From Selaginella moellendorffii (Eukaryota > Streptophyta > Lycopodiopsida > Selaginellales > Selaginellaceae), in assembly GCF_000143415.4 (NCBI RefSeq), contig NW_003314269.1, forward strand, positions 869,246 through 933,245: a stretch of DNA of 64,000 nucleotides, read 5' to 3'. The position numbers were made by a program, and so were the translations under genes. The notes under the pieces are model-generated. The model was not told the DNA's origin. It worked only from the letters and a program-made list of their open reading frames with translations, and made no database searches. This document shows, piece after piece, positions 22,276 to 31,299 of the stretch. Numbering within the stretch: position 1 is the first letter of the stretch; each line of letters starts with the position of its first letter.

Positions 22276-23072
22276 CGCCGATAAGTATGACCAACTTCAT
22301 CACACGCCCAGCAACGAACGTCACAGCCACGACCACGTCCTCGCCCTTGTCCTTGGACTCGAGTAGCAGCAGCATCAACCTCCATGGGAACAAGACCATC
22401 ACTCATAGGAAGTGGAGCTGAAGGACGTGTAGCAAGAAGTGGAAGAGGCGACGTCTCATAACGTTGTGCCAAGCGAAGAGCATCGTCAAGAGTGGCAGGA
22501 GCAAGTGCATGCACAAGTCCGACAAGATCTTGACGAAGTGCTGGCCACAGCATTCCTAGCTTGATCCGCTCCGACATATTTGGCTCCGCACGAAGCAAAA
22601 GACTTCGGAAACGAATGCCAAATTGCATCACCGACTCAGATGGCCCTTGGCGAAGACGATGCAATTGTTGGAAGGCATCATCACAATCGTCGGCATGTCC
22701 GAAGGCGCGCTTGAAGACGTCCGGAAGAACACTCCAATCGCCACGAGTAGCTGCGCTCAATCCATTGTACCACTGCAATGCCGTCCCTTGGAGACATGTG
22801 GGGAACTCACGCAAACGTCGAGCATCATCCCAAGAATTATATGTGGCAATCACCGTGAAGTGATCGAACCAATGGTACACATCATCCCCAGGATTCCCAC
22901 GAAAGAACTCTGGCCGAATGCGAGGATTGGCACCAAAAGCAGAAGGAGTTGTACCATGTGCCGTGAACGCCGCCATCAACTGAGTTTGGTTGTTCAATTG
23001 CAAGCGCATAGCATCAAGCAATTGAACCAACTGCTGCTCTAGAGTCAAAGGAGGAGATTGCGGATCGGCCAT
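22140..23072 (-). CDS. Element 1 gag
   Basis: 310-residue capsid/nucleocapsid protein from ATG 23072 (MADPQSPPLTLEQQLVQLL). It holds a retrotransposon-gag core (RIRPEFFRGNPGDDVYHWFD, WYNGLSAATRGDW, FGHADDCDDAFQQLHRLRQG) and near the C terminus an RGRGRG stretch, then the zinc knuckle CWACDEVGHTYRRC (CX2CX4HX4C). The frame is open from start to stop, so gag could still be made. It overlaps the protease frame by about 135 bases, in a different reading frame, suggesting programmed frameshifting or a separate start. Confidence 0.88.
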   Translation of the reverse strand: MADPQSPPLTLEQQLVQLLDAMRLQLNNQTQLMAAFTAHGTTPSAFGANPRIRPEFFRGNPGDDVYHWFDHFTVIATYNSWDDARRLREFPTCLQGTALQWYNGLSAATRGDWSVLPDVFKRAFGHADDCDDAFQQLHRLRQGPSESVMQFGIRFRSLLLRAEPNMSERIKLGMLWPALRQDLVGLVHALAPATLDDALRLAQRYETSPLPLLATRPSAPLPMSDGLVPMEVDAAATRVQGQGRGRGRGCDVRCWACDEVGHTYRRCRRFPDWRPPFPGWRPWRQQHPVGAAAVEGLDTEVHSGNEESHE

Positions 23073-23078
23073 GAAAAT

Positions 23079-23305
23079 GAATGAAAAAGAAAGAGCAAAA
23101 GAAGAGAAATGACAAAAAGCTGGAAAGAAATGGTAGATCTAGACAATGCAAAAAGCTAAATCTAAACCAAAATTCTGAAAGGAAAGAACAAAAGAAAGGA
23201 AATGGAAAAAGCTAGATCTAGACAATGCAAAAGCTAGATCTAAACCGAAATCCCAAATCCAAGCACTCCCTAGGGACAATCAAAGGTGCCCCTCACCTCC
23301 ACCAA
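23079..23305 (-). other. Element 1 leader with internal duplication and candidate PBS
   Basis: Untranslated leader between gag ATG and the 5' LTR. A roughly 75-base unit containing GATCTAGACAATGCAAAA and AGCTAGATCTAAACC is present twice (about 23125-23180 and 23200-23255). On the minus strand the first bases after the LTR read TTGGTGGAGGTGAGGGGC, a candidate primer site starting TGG. It is not the usual initiator-Met type, and I cannot name its tRNA. Confidence 0.55.
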
Positions 23306-23479
23306 TGTGAGTGCATGGAATATGGAAAGGGAATACAGAAATGTGCATATCAATTAGCCCAAAAACCCTAGCTTATATACAGGAGCGAGTGGTCCGGATT
23401 GAAACCAATCCAACGGCTACCAAAATCCACTACGCTAATATTAGTATACGGCATCGTAGCCGTACACTTGGCCCTCACA
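23306..23479 (-). repeat. Element 1, 5' LTR
   Basis: 174-base partner of the LTR at 18471-18644. Contains a TATATAAGC-like TATA motif on the minus strand (from GCTTATATA on the plus strand), consistent with its being the promoter LTR. Confidence 0.93.
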
Positions 23480-23483
23480 GCTA

Positions 23484-24138
23484 TATTTATATTATTTAAA
23501 CATTATTGTAGTATTCTTCAAACCTTTTCAACTTTCATTTATATTAACCTTTAAAGATTGATAATTATCTGTTAACTAAATCAAACTATTAAGGGTCATA
23601 TAATTAAAAAATATCATATCGATAAAATTTAAAGGTTTCCTACATAACGGTACTATTCATCAAAACAATATATATTTTGAAAAATATGAATGTGTTAAAC
23701 ACTTATTAAATTATTTAACTAAATATACTATATATCACTCTTTTCAAGGTCTTGGATTACCCCATAAAGGCTATTCAAAACAATTTACATAACTATTATC
23801 TTTAGAATGCATTCATTGCGTTTACATTGAGCTTACCCATTTTAGGTAGTAACAATTTTAGTCAAGCTTTTAATTTATTCTTCCCACTATGCTCTTAGTA
23901 ATTTATATATAATTAATTTTGTATACTTATTTTTTTAAACATATTTTATAATAAACTTATTTGAATATCTCCTTTAAATGATTTTTTGAAATATTTATTT
24001 CATTGTAGATTTAAAATTCTAAATGTCTAGCATACTTAAAAAATAAATATTAAATTAAAAATATAAATTAAATAAATTTCTTTTTAAAAAAATTTACAAT
24101 TATTTATATTAATGAAGAGACTAATATTTATAATAGTA
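23484..24138. other. AT-rich spacer between elements 1 and 2
   Basis: Very AT-rich, no coding frame or recognisable repeat. Possibly decayed transposon sequence. Confidence 0.4.
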
Positions 24139-24310
24139 TATGAGGCCTAAATATATGGTATGATACTATATTATAATATTAATGTAAAAGGATTTTGATA
24201 GCCATTAGATTAATTTTAATCCAAACCATTCACTCTTTTATATAAATTATAGTTTTTAGGCTAGTCAAATATATATACTTTTGTATTTTATTTTTATATT
24301 CCATGGTTCA
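24139..24310 (+). repeat. Element 2, 5' LTR (decayed)
   Basis: Aligns base for base over most of its length with the element 1 LTR read on the minus strand, with many C-to-T and G-to-A changes. The end is blurred: the CATGCACTCACA terminus has lost several bases. Confidence 0.8.
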
Positions 24311-26640
24311 AGTTTAATTGTCTTTGAGGAGTGCTTGGATTTATTTTTTTAGTTTAGATCTAGCTTTTGCATCATGTAAGTCTTTCTTATTCTTATAGCA
24401 TTTTTAATTTCTTCTCTTTTGATTTTCTTTTTTTCGTTCATCTTCATAGTAAAACAATAGCCTCTTTTTTTGACTTGGAGCAACAATTGGTGCAATTTCT
24501 CAATACTATTGCAACTAAATAGTTAACCTTAATTAATAATATTATTCACAGCATATGGTGCAACTTTTTTTGCTTTTGCTATCAACTTTCATATCCAGCT
24601 AGAGTTCTTCCTTAGGAATCTTAGATACTATTGGTTCAATCACTTTTATGGTAATTGCCACATATCGTGATAATATCTTCCAAAAATTGCATAATCTTCA
24701 TCAAGGGCATTTGAGTTTATTATGCAATTTAGCATTCACTTTTGAAGCTTGTATAGAGCTAAATATATCAAAGTAGATAAAATTTTATAGCTAATACTCC
24801 ATTAATATCTTGTAAGATTTCTATATACACTTGCTATAACCACCCTTAATAACACTTTTTAATTGGCACAATGCTATGAGACATCACTTCTCCCAATTAT
24901 CAATATTCATACTTTACTTCTACTTCTTATGGGAAATAATTCTATTCTAATGGAGATTGATATTATTATTATTGCCCATGTTCAAGAATAATAGTGAAAA
25001 CATAATCATGGTAATGATGATGTTAAGTAGTTATTTATATATATCAACATTATTGGCATTTTCCAAATTGATATCCTTAATTGTTTTGGTGGAAACTTTG
25101 GCATCAACAACATCTTGTTAGTGTTGATGTAATGGAAGGTTTTAACACTGAGATATTTTTGGGAAACAAAAAGTTACACAAGTAGTGAAGGGTCCTTATA
25201 TAAATATATTAGTGACCTTTTTATCTTTTTTTGGGAGTACTCTCAAAGGGTTTATTTGGCATCAGTTCATTTAGTATTTACTTTTCATACTTGTTTTTAT
25301 AATAAAAAGTCTCTTATTATTTTCTTCATGTTAAATTAGAGTTTATTTTATACTTATTAATTTTTATAGTTATATTCTACGGTTCTTTATAGCAATGGTT
25401 ATACATATGCATATATACAAGATGAAACAGACTTATTTATGAGTATTGGTGATGTTGAGCTTAAGTTTCAATTATTGTGGGTAATGATAAGTCAAATTTG
25501 GCATAGCTAGCAATTGTTGAAACCATATAAACTTTATCTTTAGTATAAATTAATCATGCTAAGTATTACTTTAAAGTTTTTCCCCTTTATCTTATATTTT
25601 TTCATTTTTTTTCCATTCTTCTTACTTCTATTTTACTTTGTCTCTCTACTTCTATCACTTTTGTCTACCCATTAATTTCTATTATATTCTTATTTTACTC
25701 CTCTATTCCCTTTTAAAATTCTTCTAACAGTTTTTATATTGGAGTAATTGACTAACTCAAGAAGGTGTATGCTAATCTCTTCAATTGTGACTTGTCATTT
25801 GGGGCCAAAATTACATTGCATCATCCTATTTCAAATGTATCCAATCAAAGTTTTTATTTAACATTAGTCACCAAAGGAGATTAAAATTTCATATAGTTAC
25901 ATCAAAGAGATGCTAAAGAAAAGTGTTATCAAAAATTCTCAGAGTCCTTAAACATATTAACCTCATGATATGACAAAGCATGGGAGTATTTGATTTTGCT
26001 TTAACTATCATTTATTAAACAAAGTGACTATTCTACATATGTATCTTCTTCCCTACATAACTAATCTTTTGAATCATTTGAAAAGAAATTATTGAATCAC
26101 TAAGTTAAATCTTGCTTCTAGATACTAATAAATATTGATGGCCGAGAAAGATATTCCCAATATTGATTATGTGATTTATATAAATTTTTGTTAATGCTAT
26201 TTAGTTTGAACAATACTTCAATAATTTTTTAGTGGTTGATAGATGATTTTTTTTGTGATATGCTTGAGGTGACTATTGACTTTATCATGCGTGTTTAGAT
26301 CCAAGGATATAACTTATCTTTGGTACTATATTTCACGAACAAAGTGTTGGATCGGCTGAAGGAAGTTGGTTTAAACTTAAAACAATTGAAGTGCATAAAA
26401 AACATAACTTATCTTAGGTATTGCATTTCTCATAAAGGTTTAATAGTTAATTTTAATAAACTTATGGTTATTTTGAAGTTCCTCTTCTAAAGTGTGTGCA
26501 TCAAAGAGTTGTTAATAACTCATTTAATATATCCTAATTATATTTTACTTTTCATTTTGTATGTGAATGTTTTTTTTTTCAATTTTGAGGGTGTTAATGC
26601 AAAAGAGCATAACTGTGTTTGGTTTGTTCAATTTCAATTT
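24139..26640 (+). mobile_element. Element 2, 5' part: decayed relative of element 1
   Basis: An old copy of the element 1 family in the opposite orientation, visible only by alignment. Its 5' LTR (24139 to about 24310) matches the element 1 LTR throughout (for example AATATTA, GATTTTGATAGCC, TATATAAATTATAG, TATATTCCATG). The leader follows with GAGTGCTTGGATTT and TTTAGATCTAGCTTTTGC. Gag remnants begin near 24470, with TTGACTTGGAGCAACAATTG and AAAAATTGCATAATCTTCAT. RT remnants run from about 25918 (AAGTGTTATCAAAAATTCTC) to RNase H near 26630. Nearly all differences from element 1 are C to T or G to A. No open frame remains, and internal stretches are deleted. Confidence 0.85.
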
Positions 26641-27573
26641 TAAGAGTAAAAATATACCTTACTCAAGGGTATATTAGATTTTAAATTCAAACTTGTGCCA
26701 TTTACTTCTCATTTTTATATTCTATTCCATGCATGCTTAAATACATACACTCTCACATGCTCAGATGGTTAGATGCTAGATCATCAAAGAAATGGTCCAA
26801 AAGTGGAAAAAGATGAGGCATTGTTGTAACGGTCCTTCTACTTTTTGGGTGACTCCTCTGTGAAGCTAGAGCCACCTATTATGCATTAGCAAACATGCCA
26901 CCCTTCATGTTGGATTACAAGAGAATATTTGCCTATGAAGAAAACCATGGTTTCCCAAATATTCTCAATATTCCAGACCAACTCCACCATTCGGGCCCTG
27001 TCCTGGCGGCGCTGGCAATGGCCGAGCGGCCGCGCACTAATTCTAGGAATGCCTGCCTGCCTGCCTGTAAACCAAGAAATAAAAGTCGTGTACGTCGCCT
27101 TCATTCGTCCTCTCTATCGCGATTGGGGCATGTGGCTATTTTCTCAACTAAATAGCTGAGCTACCATACTCTCCCTTTCCATGCCTCCCTCCACCACGAA
27201 AATGCTTCCAAAAGAAGAAAAAGCTCTTTCTCATGACTATAAGTTAAGGGTGGGCTTTCAACAGTATTGGAGTGTAACCGCCTGATGAAGATCAATCTGC
27301 TCATAAATCCTTCATAATTTTGAGCCTCTCACAGTCCTCCCAACCATAAAAGACCATTCATCAATACAGTTTTTAAATGATTCCACACCACTATGTCAGT
27401 CAGAACTAGGAACAAATGCTGATCTTGGAAATACAAGGTGGTCAGTAAGCATTGTTCCTCTCAACCTTGTGAGAACGTTCCCTAAACGCTTCCAGTATCT
27501 TGTTCAGAGTTGACAGCGCTACGTACTAGCAAGGATTTCATTGAAGTTTTTGCTGGAACAAGAAAATGGGCAC
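26641..27573. other. Left flank of the gene island inside element 2
   Basis: From about 26650 to 26710 the sequence (CTTACTCAAGGGTATATTAG and CTTGTGCCATTTACTTC) resembles 53290-53360, so it belongs to a dispersed repeat. Composition then becomes GC-richer from about 26985. Frames at 26886-27159 have no recognisable domain. Confidence 0.45.
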
Positions 27574-28983
27574 TTATTGGTTGTGCGGGTGAGTGGAAAG
27601 CGGAGAAATCACATTCTCGCATTCTTTCTCCAGAGCAGCAATGTGTTCCTCGAAGGCAGCTACTGGAGCAGGATCCAGTTTGACTGAAACGTAGAAGCCA
27701 TCAACGTTACCATTGGCATCGAAGGGAAAGAAGGTGATGGCACTGTTCCTGTTGTCGAGCGGGAACTCCACCCTGGCTGGCTTACCCCATCCCAGGTCCA
27801 GTTCCACTGCTTTGGACATGAGACGGGGCCAGGTATTAATCTTAGTCTGGGAATTGCCCGCTACATGCCAGTGATCAGGATGAAGCTCCAGGTAGTCGAT
27901 GGCCGACCTCATGTACTCGTCCGTCAGCATCTTTCGGGCCTCCTGAATACAGAGCACGATGTGGGAAAGTGGGAGCTTGCACATATCTTCCCATGTCATC
28001 TCTGCGACTACACCGAATTGTCCATTTCCACTGAAGTTGCTCCCCAGGGGTGGCTGCAAGATGTTCCTGGTGTCCATGACAAAGTGGAGTTTGAGCAGCG
28101 TCTCGGCTGATGAAGAGCTCTCGAGGGCCCTGGCATGAGCTCGCCACACAAGCGCTGCTAGGGCCTCGAACGAGGAGCAGCGAGAGACGAGGCCGTCGTG
28201 GGTGACGACCTTCTTGAGCTCGTTGAGGCGATGGAAGCTGAAGTGATACGTCTTGCGCGTCTTCCTGGGGGCCTCACGCTGGGACTTCTCCGCTGCGAGG
28301 ATGGAGTCAGGGGTGATGGCGAAACGACTGCCCCCAACGTTGGTGAACTCCCGGTGCTCGAAGTCTACCTTGGGAGGATCCCTGGCCCGGAGTTGGGTCC
28401 GGTCAAAGTTGGGTGCTAGGTAGAGACAATCTCCCCGGCTGATGGACGCGAGGTTGAGCAGGAAGAAAATCCCAGAGGTTGCATCGTCGAGCAAATGATG
28501 GTTGAGGATGGCAATCGCGAAACCGTTGTCCCCGCCGAGGTGAGTCACCTGTACGGTGAGTAGCGGGAGATCTTCCAAGGAGCGAGCTTCAGCAGGCGAG
28601 AGGAAAAGGTCGTCGAAGTCATCTACCGAGGCGTCGTGGATGGAGAGGTGGGAGGTAGCGAATGCAAGGAGACTCCCGGCTGAGTTGCAGTCAATCTCCA
28701 GTCTGTTGGTCACGGGGTTGACGACGAGGCGGCCAGCGTGGCCGGGATAGGCGACCAGCAGCTTGCTCAGAGCTTTGTGGAGGTGCTCCACGACTGCTTG
28801 AGTACCTGGATTGTCACGAAAGAAGAAGAGGTTCCTGCTGAAGTAACCATGCGTCCGGTCGATGTTGCTGAGGAAGATGGTACTGCGATTCAGGGGTTGG
28901 CTTGGGCGAACCACAAAGATCTCACGAACGCTCACTTTGGAGCTCCCTATGCTGGGGGAGACGACGGAAGCAGCCATTGCCAT
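27574..28983 (-). CDS. BAHD acyltransferase
   Basis: Acyl-CoA-dependent transferase of the BAHD family (vertical/HXXXD type), acylating alcohols or amines in specialised metabolism or cuticle formation. Intronless, 469 residues from ATG 28983 (a second ATG lies two codons in). Visible: N-terminal VREIFVVRPSQPLNRSTIFL and SNIDRTHGYFSRNLFFF; the catalytic HXXXD as NHHLLDDATSG (residues about 161-171); the mid-protein FEALAALVWRAHARAL; and the DFGWG motif in variant form DLGWGKP. The catalytic His and Asp are present and the frame is open throughout, so it looks functional. It sits in a GC-rich island between halves of a dead retrotransposon. Substrate cannot be inferred. Confidence 0.88.
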   Translation of the reverse strand: MAMAASVVSPSIGSSKVSVREIFVVRPSQPLNRSTIFLSNIDRTHGYFSRNLFFFRDNPGTQAVVEHLHKALSKLLVAYPGHAGRLVVNPVTNRLEIDCNSAGSLLAFATSHLSIHDASVDDFDDLFLSPAEARSLEDLPLLTVQVTHLGGDNGFAIAILNHHLLDDATSGIFFLLNLASISRGDCLYLAPNFDRTQLRARDPPKVDFEHREFTNVGGSRFAITPDSILAAEKSQREAPRKTRKTYHFSFHRLNELKKVVTHDGLVSRCSSFEALAALVWRAHARALESSSSAETLLKLHFVMDTRNILQPPLGSNFSGNGQFGVVAEMTWEDMCKLPLSHIVLCIQEARKMLTDEYMRSAIDYLELHPDHWHVAGNSQTKINTWPRLMSKAVELDLGWGKPARVEFPLDNRNSAITFFPFDANGNVDGFYVSVKLDPAPVAAFEEHIAALEKECENVISPLSTHPHNQ

Positions 28984-29007
28984 TGCCCCAGCGGCGGGAG
29001 TGCAATT

Positions 29008-29382
29008 TCAAAAGTAGGTCCTGGTAGTAAAGGTGGTCGCCAGTGCATTTACTTCTTGCAGAGATGACAATGGGAGCCGTGTGGCGTGGCTCTGGCTGGC
29101 ATCACGATCGACGCACAAGCTCTCCTCCACCAGCTGCAAGCGTGGAGGATGAATTAATTGATCTTGCCCGACATCCATCCGTTGGGCGATCTCCAGCGCC
29201 GCCGCGAGCGGGCGCCTGCATCGCATTCCACTTCCTGTCCGGCATGGTGTGGAAGACGAGCTCCGCTGCGGCATACGCGACCAAGGATAAGTTTTCTTCC
29301 AGCTTTGATGTTTCAACGCGCTTGAAAGTGCAGCCGTTGACTTCGTTTTCTTTGAGCATCGTGAAGTCATGGTAGGAGTCAT
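29008..29382 (-). other. Open frame upstream of BAHD gene, unrecognised
   Basis: Two overlapping minus-strand frames occur just upstream of the BAHD start. One (29102-29359) reads plausibly as protein (MLKENEVNGCTFKRVETSKL, then SLVAYAAAELVFHTMPDRKW) but ends abruptly in low-complexity sequence. I recognise no family. It may be a fragment of another captured gene or part of the BAHD promoter. Confidence 0.25.
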
Positions 29383-29540
29383 TCTAAATTGGAGCGTTCA
29401 TCTTTGATGATAGCTTCCTGATCTTTCATGGACGGCTGCACTATAGATGGATGTATCACTGGAACATGAAAGAATAAGTTGGTTTGAATAAGAAGTAGCG
29501 GCCATGTCTCTCTTGTTGGGTTTGTTTCTACTCGTCTTTC

Positions 29541-30170
29541 TCACAACATCTCAGCCAAGTCTTTCTCGTTGAACTTCGTCCATACATCGAACGCAATCCT
29601 CCCCACTTCCACGTTCTTCCACTTGCGACAGACGCTCCTACAAACCACAGCGTTCGCTCTCCTGGCCGCTCTCAAAGGCATGCTCTCGAGGACTTTTACG
29701 GCCTCTTCCAGTCGGTCTGCACGGCCGAAGAGATGCTGTAGTGAAGACTCCCTCGAACAATGCCAGAGTCCGGGTCTATTGCCTGGAAAAACTCCCTGCC
29801 TCGTTCAACCAGACAGCCGTGGCTGCAAGCAGTGATGACCGAGACAAACGTGATCGCGTTTGCTCACACGCCATCTTCCCACATCTAGCGAAAGGCTTCG
29901 AACACGCGTTATAGAGTGCATGATATCACTCATAACTCCGCTCTTCCCTTAGAAGTTTACTAGGCACGTCCCAACAACTTGGTCGTCTTCCAGCCCATGC
30001 TTGTAAAGCTCAGCCTGGATCCTTCCAGCTTCACTGGACCCAATGTTCCCACATTTGAAAACTGCTCGAGCGTTCACCACATCTCCATACTTGGCATACA
30101 TGTCCACCAAGCTGCTCCCCAGACATATCTGTGCTCAAGACTTCGCAGCATGAATCTCCATCCCCTTCTA
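29541..30170 (-). pseudogene. PPR protein pseudogene (plant PLS type)
   Basis: Broken remnant of a pentatricopeptide-repeat gene, normally an organellar RNA-binding factor. At the upstream end EIHAAKS, an in-frame TGA, then LGSSLVDMYAKYGDVVNARA matches the common PLS-class REIHAA...SLVDMYAKCG pattern. Downstream, in another stretch, ADRLEEAVKVLESMP and VCRKWKNVEVGRIAFDV resemble the last PPR and E-type motif; the frame ends at 29541-29543. The central repeats are missing, and at least one stop and frame changes break it. It faces the same way as the BAHD gene. Confidence 0.65.
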
Positions 30171-30284
30171 GGCTTTGGATTCTAGTTAGCTAGGGGCATG
30201 ATTAAGGTTTCAGTTTTAATCATGTCTCATTCTCCTACCCCGAATGATAGAATTTAGTTATAAATTATGTAAAAGAAACATTAC

Positions 30285-30830
30285 TCAAGCTAACTTTTGA
30301 TCCATCTCTCATTAATGAATGGAAGCAACAAGATTACAAAGCATCAGGAATTATTAGACGAGCACTCTAAGGAAGATGCTGTCAATCAAATTATTGCAAT
30401 TAAAGGTACCAAGATTGATGACAACAATAGTATTGCTAATCACTTTAAAGTAGTTGTTGTTCAAATGGGATTTGATAAGACTTCTAAAGAGATAGTTTAT
30501 CACTTTCTTGGGAGAAAATATCCACTCTAGTTACAAAAGGTTTTGTGTGGTCTCATCTTGGAAAGTGTGTGTTTAAAGAAATTGATTGTGATCATCAATT
30601 TAATGATGCACATCAAGAGTAATAGTCCAAGCAATGTACTAAAGGACCCAATAACAATAAGAAATTCAAATGCAATTATTGTCAGAAGCTTGGATATTTT
30701 GCAAAAGATTGTCACAAAAAGAAGGCTACTCTCAAAGTAAAAGCTAAACAAAAAAGTAAAGAGATTGCATTTATGATGGAGATTGGTAACTACCAAGGGA
30801 AGTCAATTCTTTGGCTTAACTATGTTACAC
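30285..30830 (+). mobile_element. Ty1/copia gag remnant
   Basis: A short plus-strand frame (30297-30530) resembles a copia gag C-terminal half (QMGFDKTSKEIVYHFLGRKY). About 140 bases further, at 30670-30711, is a CCHC zinc knuckle, CNYCQKLGYFAKDC, followed by a lysine-rich stretch, as in copia gag. No protease, integrase or RT of copia type follows, so it is a truncated insertion. Its ends were not found. Confidence 0.6.
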
Positions 30831-30999
30831 TATGTTACATCACAGCTATTGTCAACTTTATTTTCTTTGAGAAATCATCATGATAAGATGATTTAAACTA
30901 TTAGAACACAAATAGCTTTTGAAAACATTGCTATTACTTACCACACCTTACTTTTTTATGATCAACTTGTGAAATAAGGTTGCATTTTATTATTCAACA

Positions 31000-31250
31000 A
31001 CAAAGGTTGTTTTATTTTCCAGTATTTGCTATTATTTTCAAGGTTGGATGGTTTTAAGCTGGATTGTAAACTTAAAAGTCCTTCCTCTTCTCTATCAAGC
31101 ATTAGATTGTTTCAGATAGTATTTCATGTCTTAATGTTTTGATTAAGGATATGCTATGTTTTCATGAGTGTATCTTCATTTTTATGAGTGTTTATCATCA
31201 CATACAGATGGTTTAATAAAATGGCTCATTTAGACTTTTAAAAGGAATCC
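31000..31250 (+). mobile_element. Element 2, middle part: integrase fragment
   Basis: Aligns with the integrase core of element 1 read on its coding strand: GATTGTTTCAGATA, then GTATTTCATG, then GAGTGTTTATCATC...CAGATGG and ATGGCTCATTTAGAC, equivalent to the codons around HPQSDGLVERLIRTF. Substitutions are again almost all transitions. The right edge at about 31250 is where element 3 begins; the left edge near 31.0 kb is vague. Confidence 0.7.
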
Positions 31251-31287
31251 TTATAGGATAAAGGGTAAAAACCACATGTGCTACATT

Positions 31288-31299
31288 TGGTATTAGAGA
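31288..31299 (+). other. Element 3 primer-binding site candidate
   Basis: TGGTATTAGAGA matches the usual initiator-Met tRNA primer site (TGGTATCAGAGC) at 10 of 12 positions. It lies 13 bases after the residual LTR end. Confidence 0.55.

Larger units (their letters stand above)
18471..23479 (-). mobile_element. Ty3/gypsy LTR retrotransposon (element 1), nearly intact
   Basis: A complete 5.0-kb element transcribed leftward. Both LTRs are 174 bases (18471-18644 and 23306-23479), begin TGTGAG and end CTCACA on the plus strand, and differ at 4 positions, all transitions, so insertion is fairly recent. A 4-base GCTA duplication flanks it (18467-18470, 23480-23483). A polypurine tract lies beside the 3' LTR and a possible primer site beside the 5' LTR. 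Gene order gag, protease, RT, RNase H, integrase makes it Ty3/gypsy. There is a GPY/F-like module (KGPYRVLRQVGPQVYEV) after the integrase but no chromodomain. Lesions: a frame break between protease and RT near 21.35 kb and an in-frame TAG in integrase at about 19523. Confidence 0.93.

Noticed and set aside
26886-27159. Small genes on both strands upstream of the BAHD 3' end
   Set aside because: Overlapping frames without domains; more likely repeat or UTR sequence.
27574-31000. Biosynthetic gene cluster around the BAHD gene
   Set aside because: No neighbouring P450, synthase or transporter; the P450 at 13-15 kb is far away and separated by unrelated genes.
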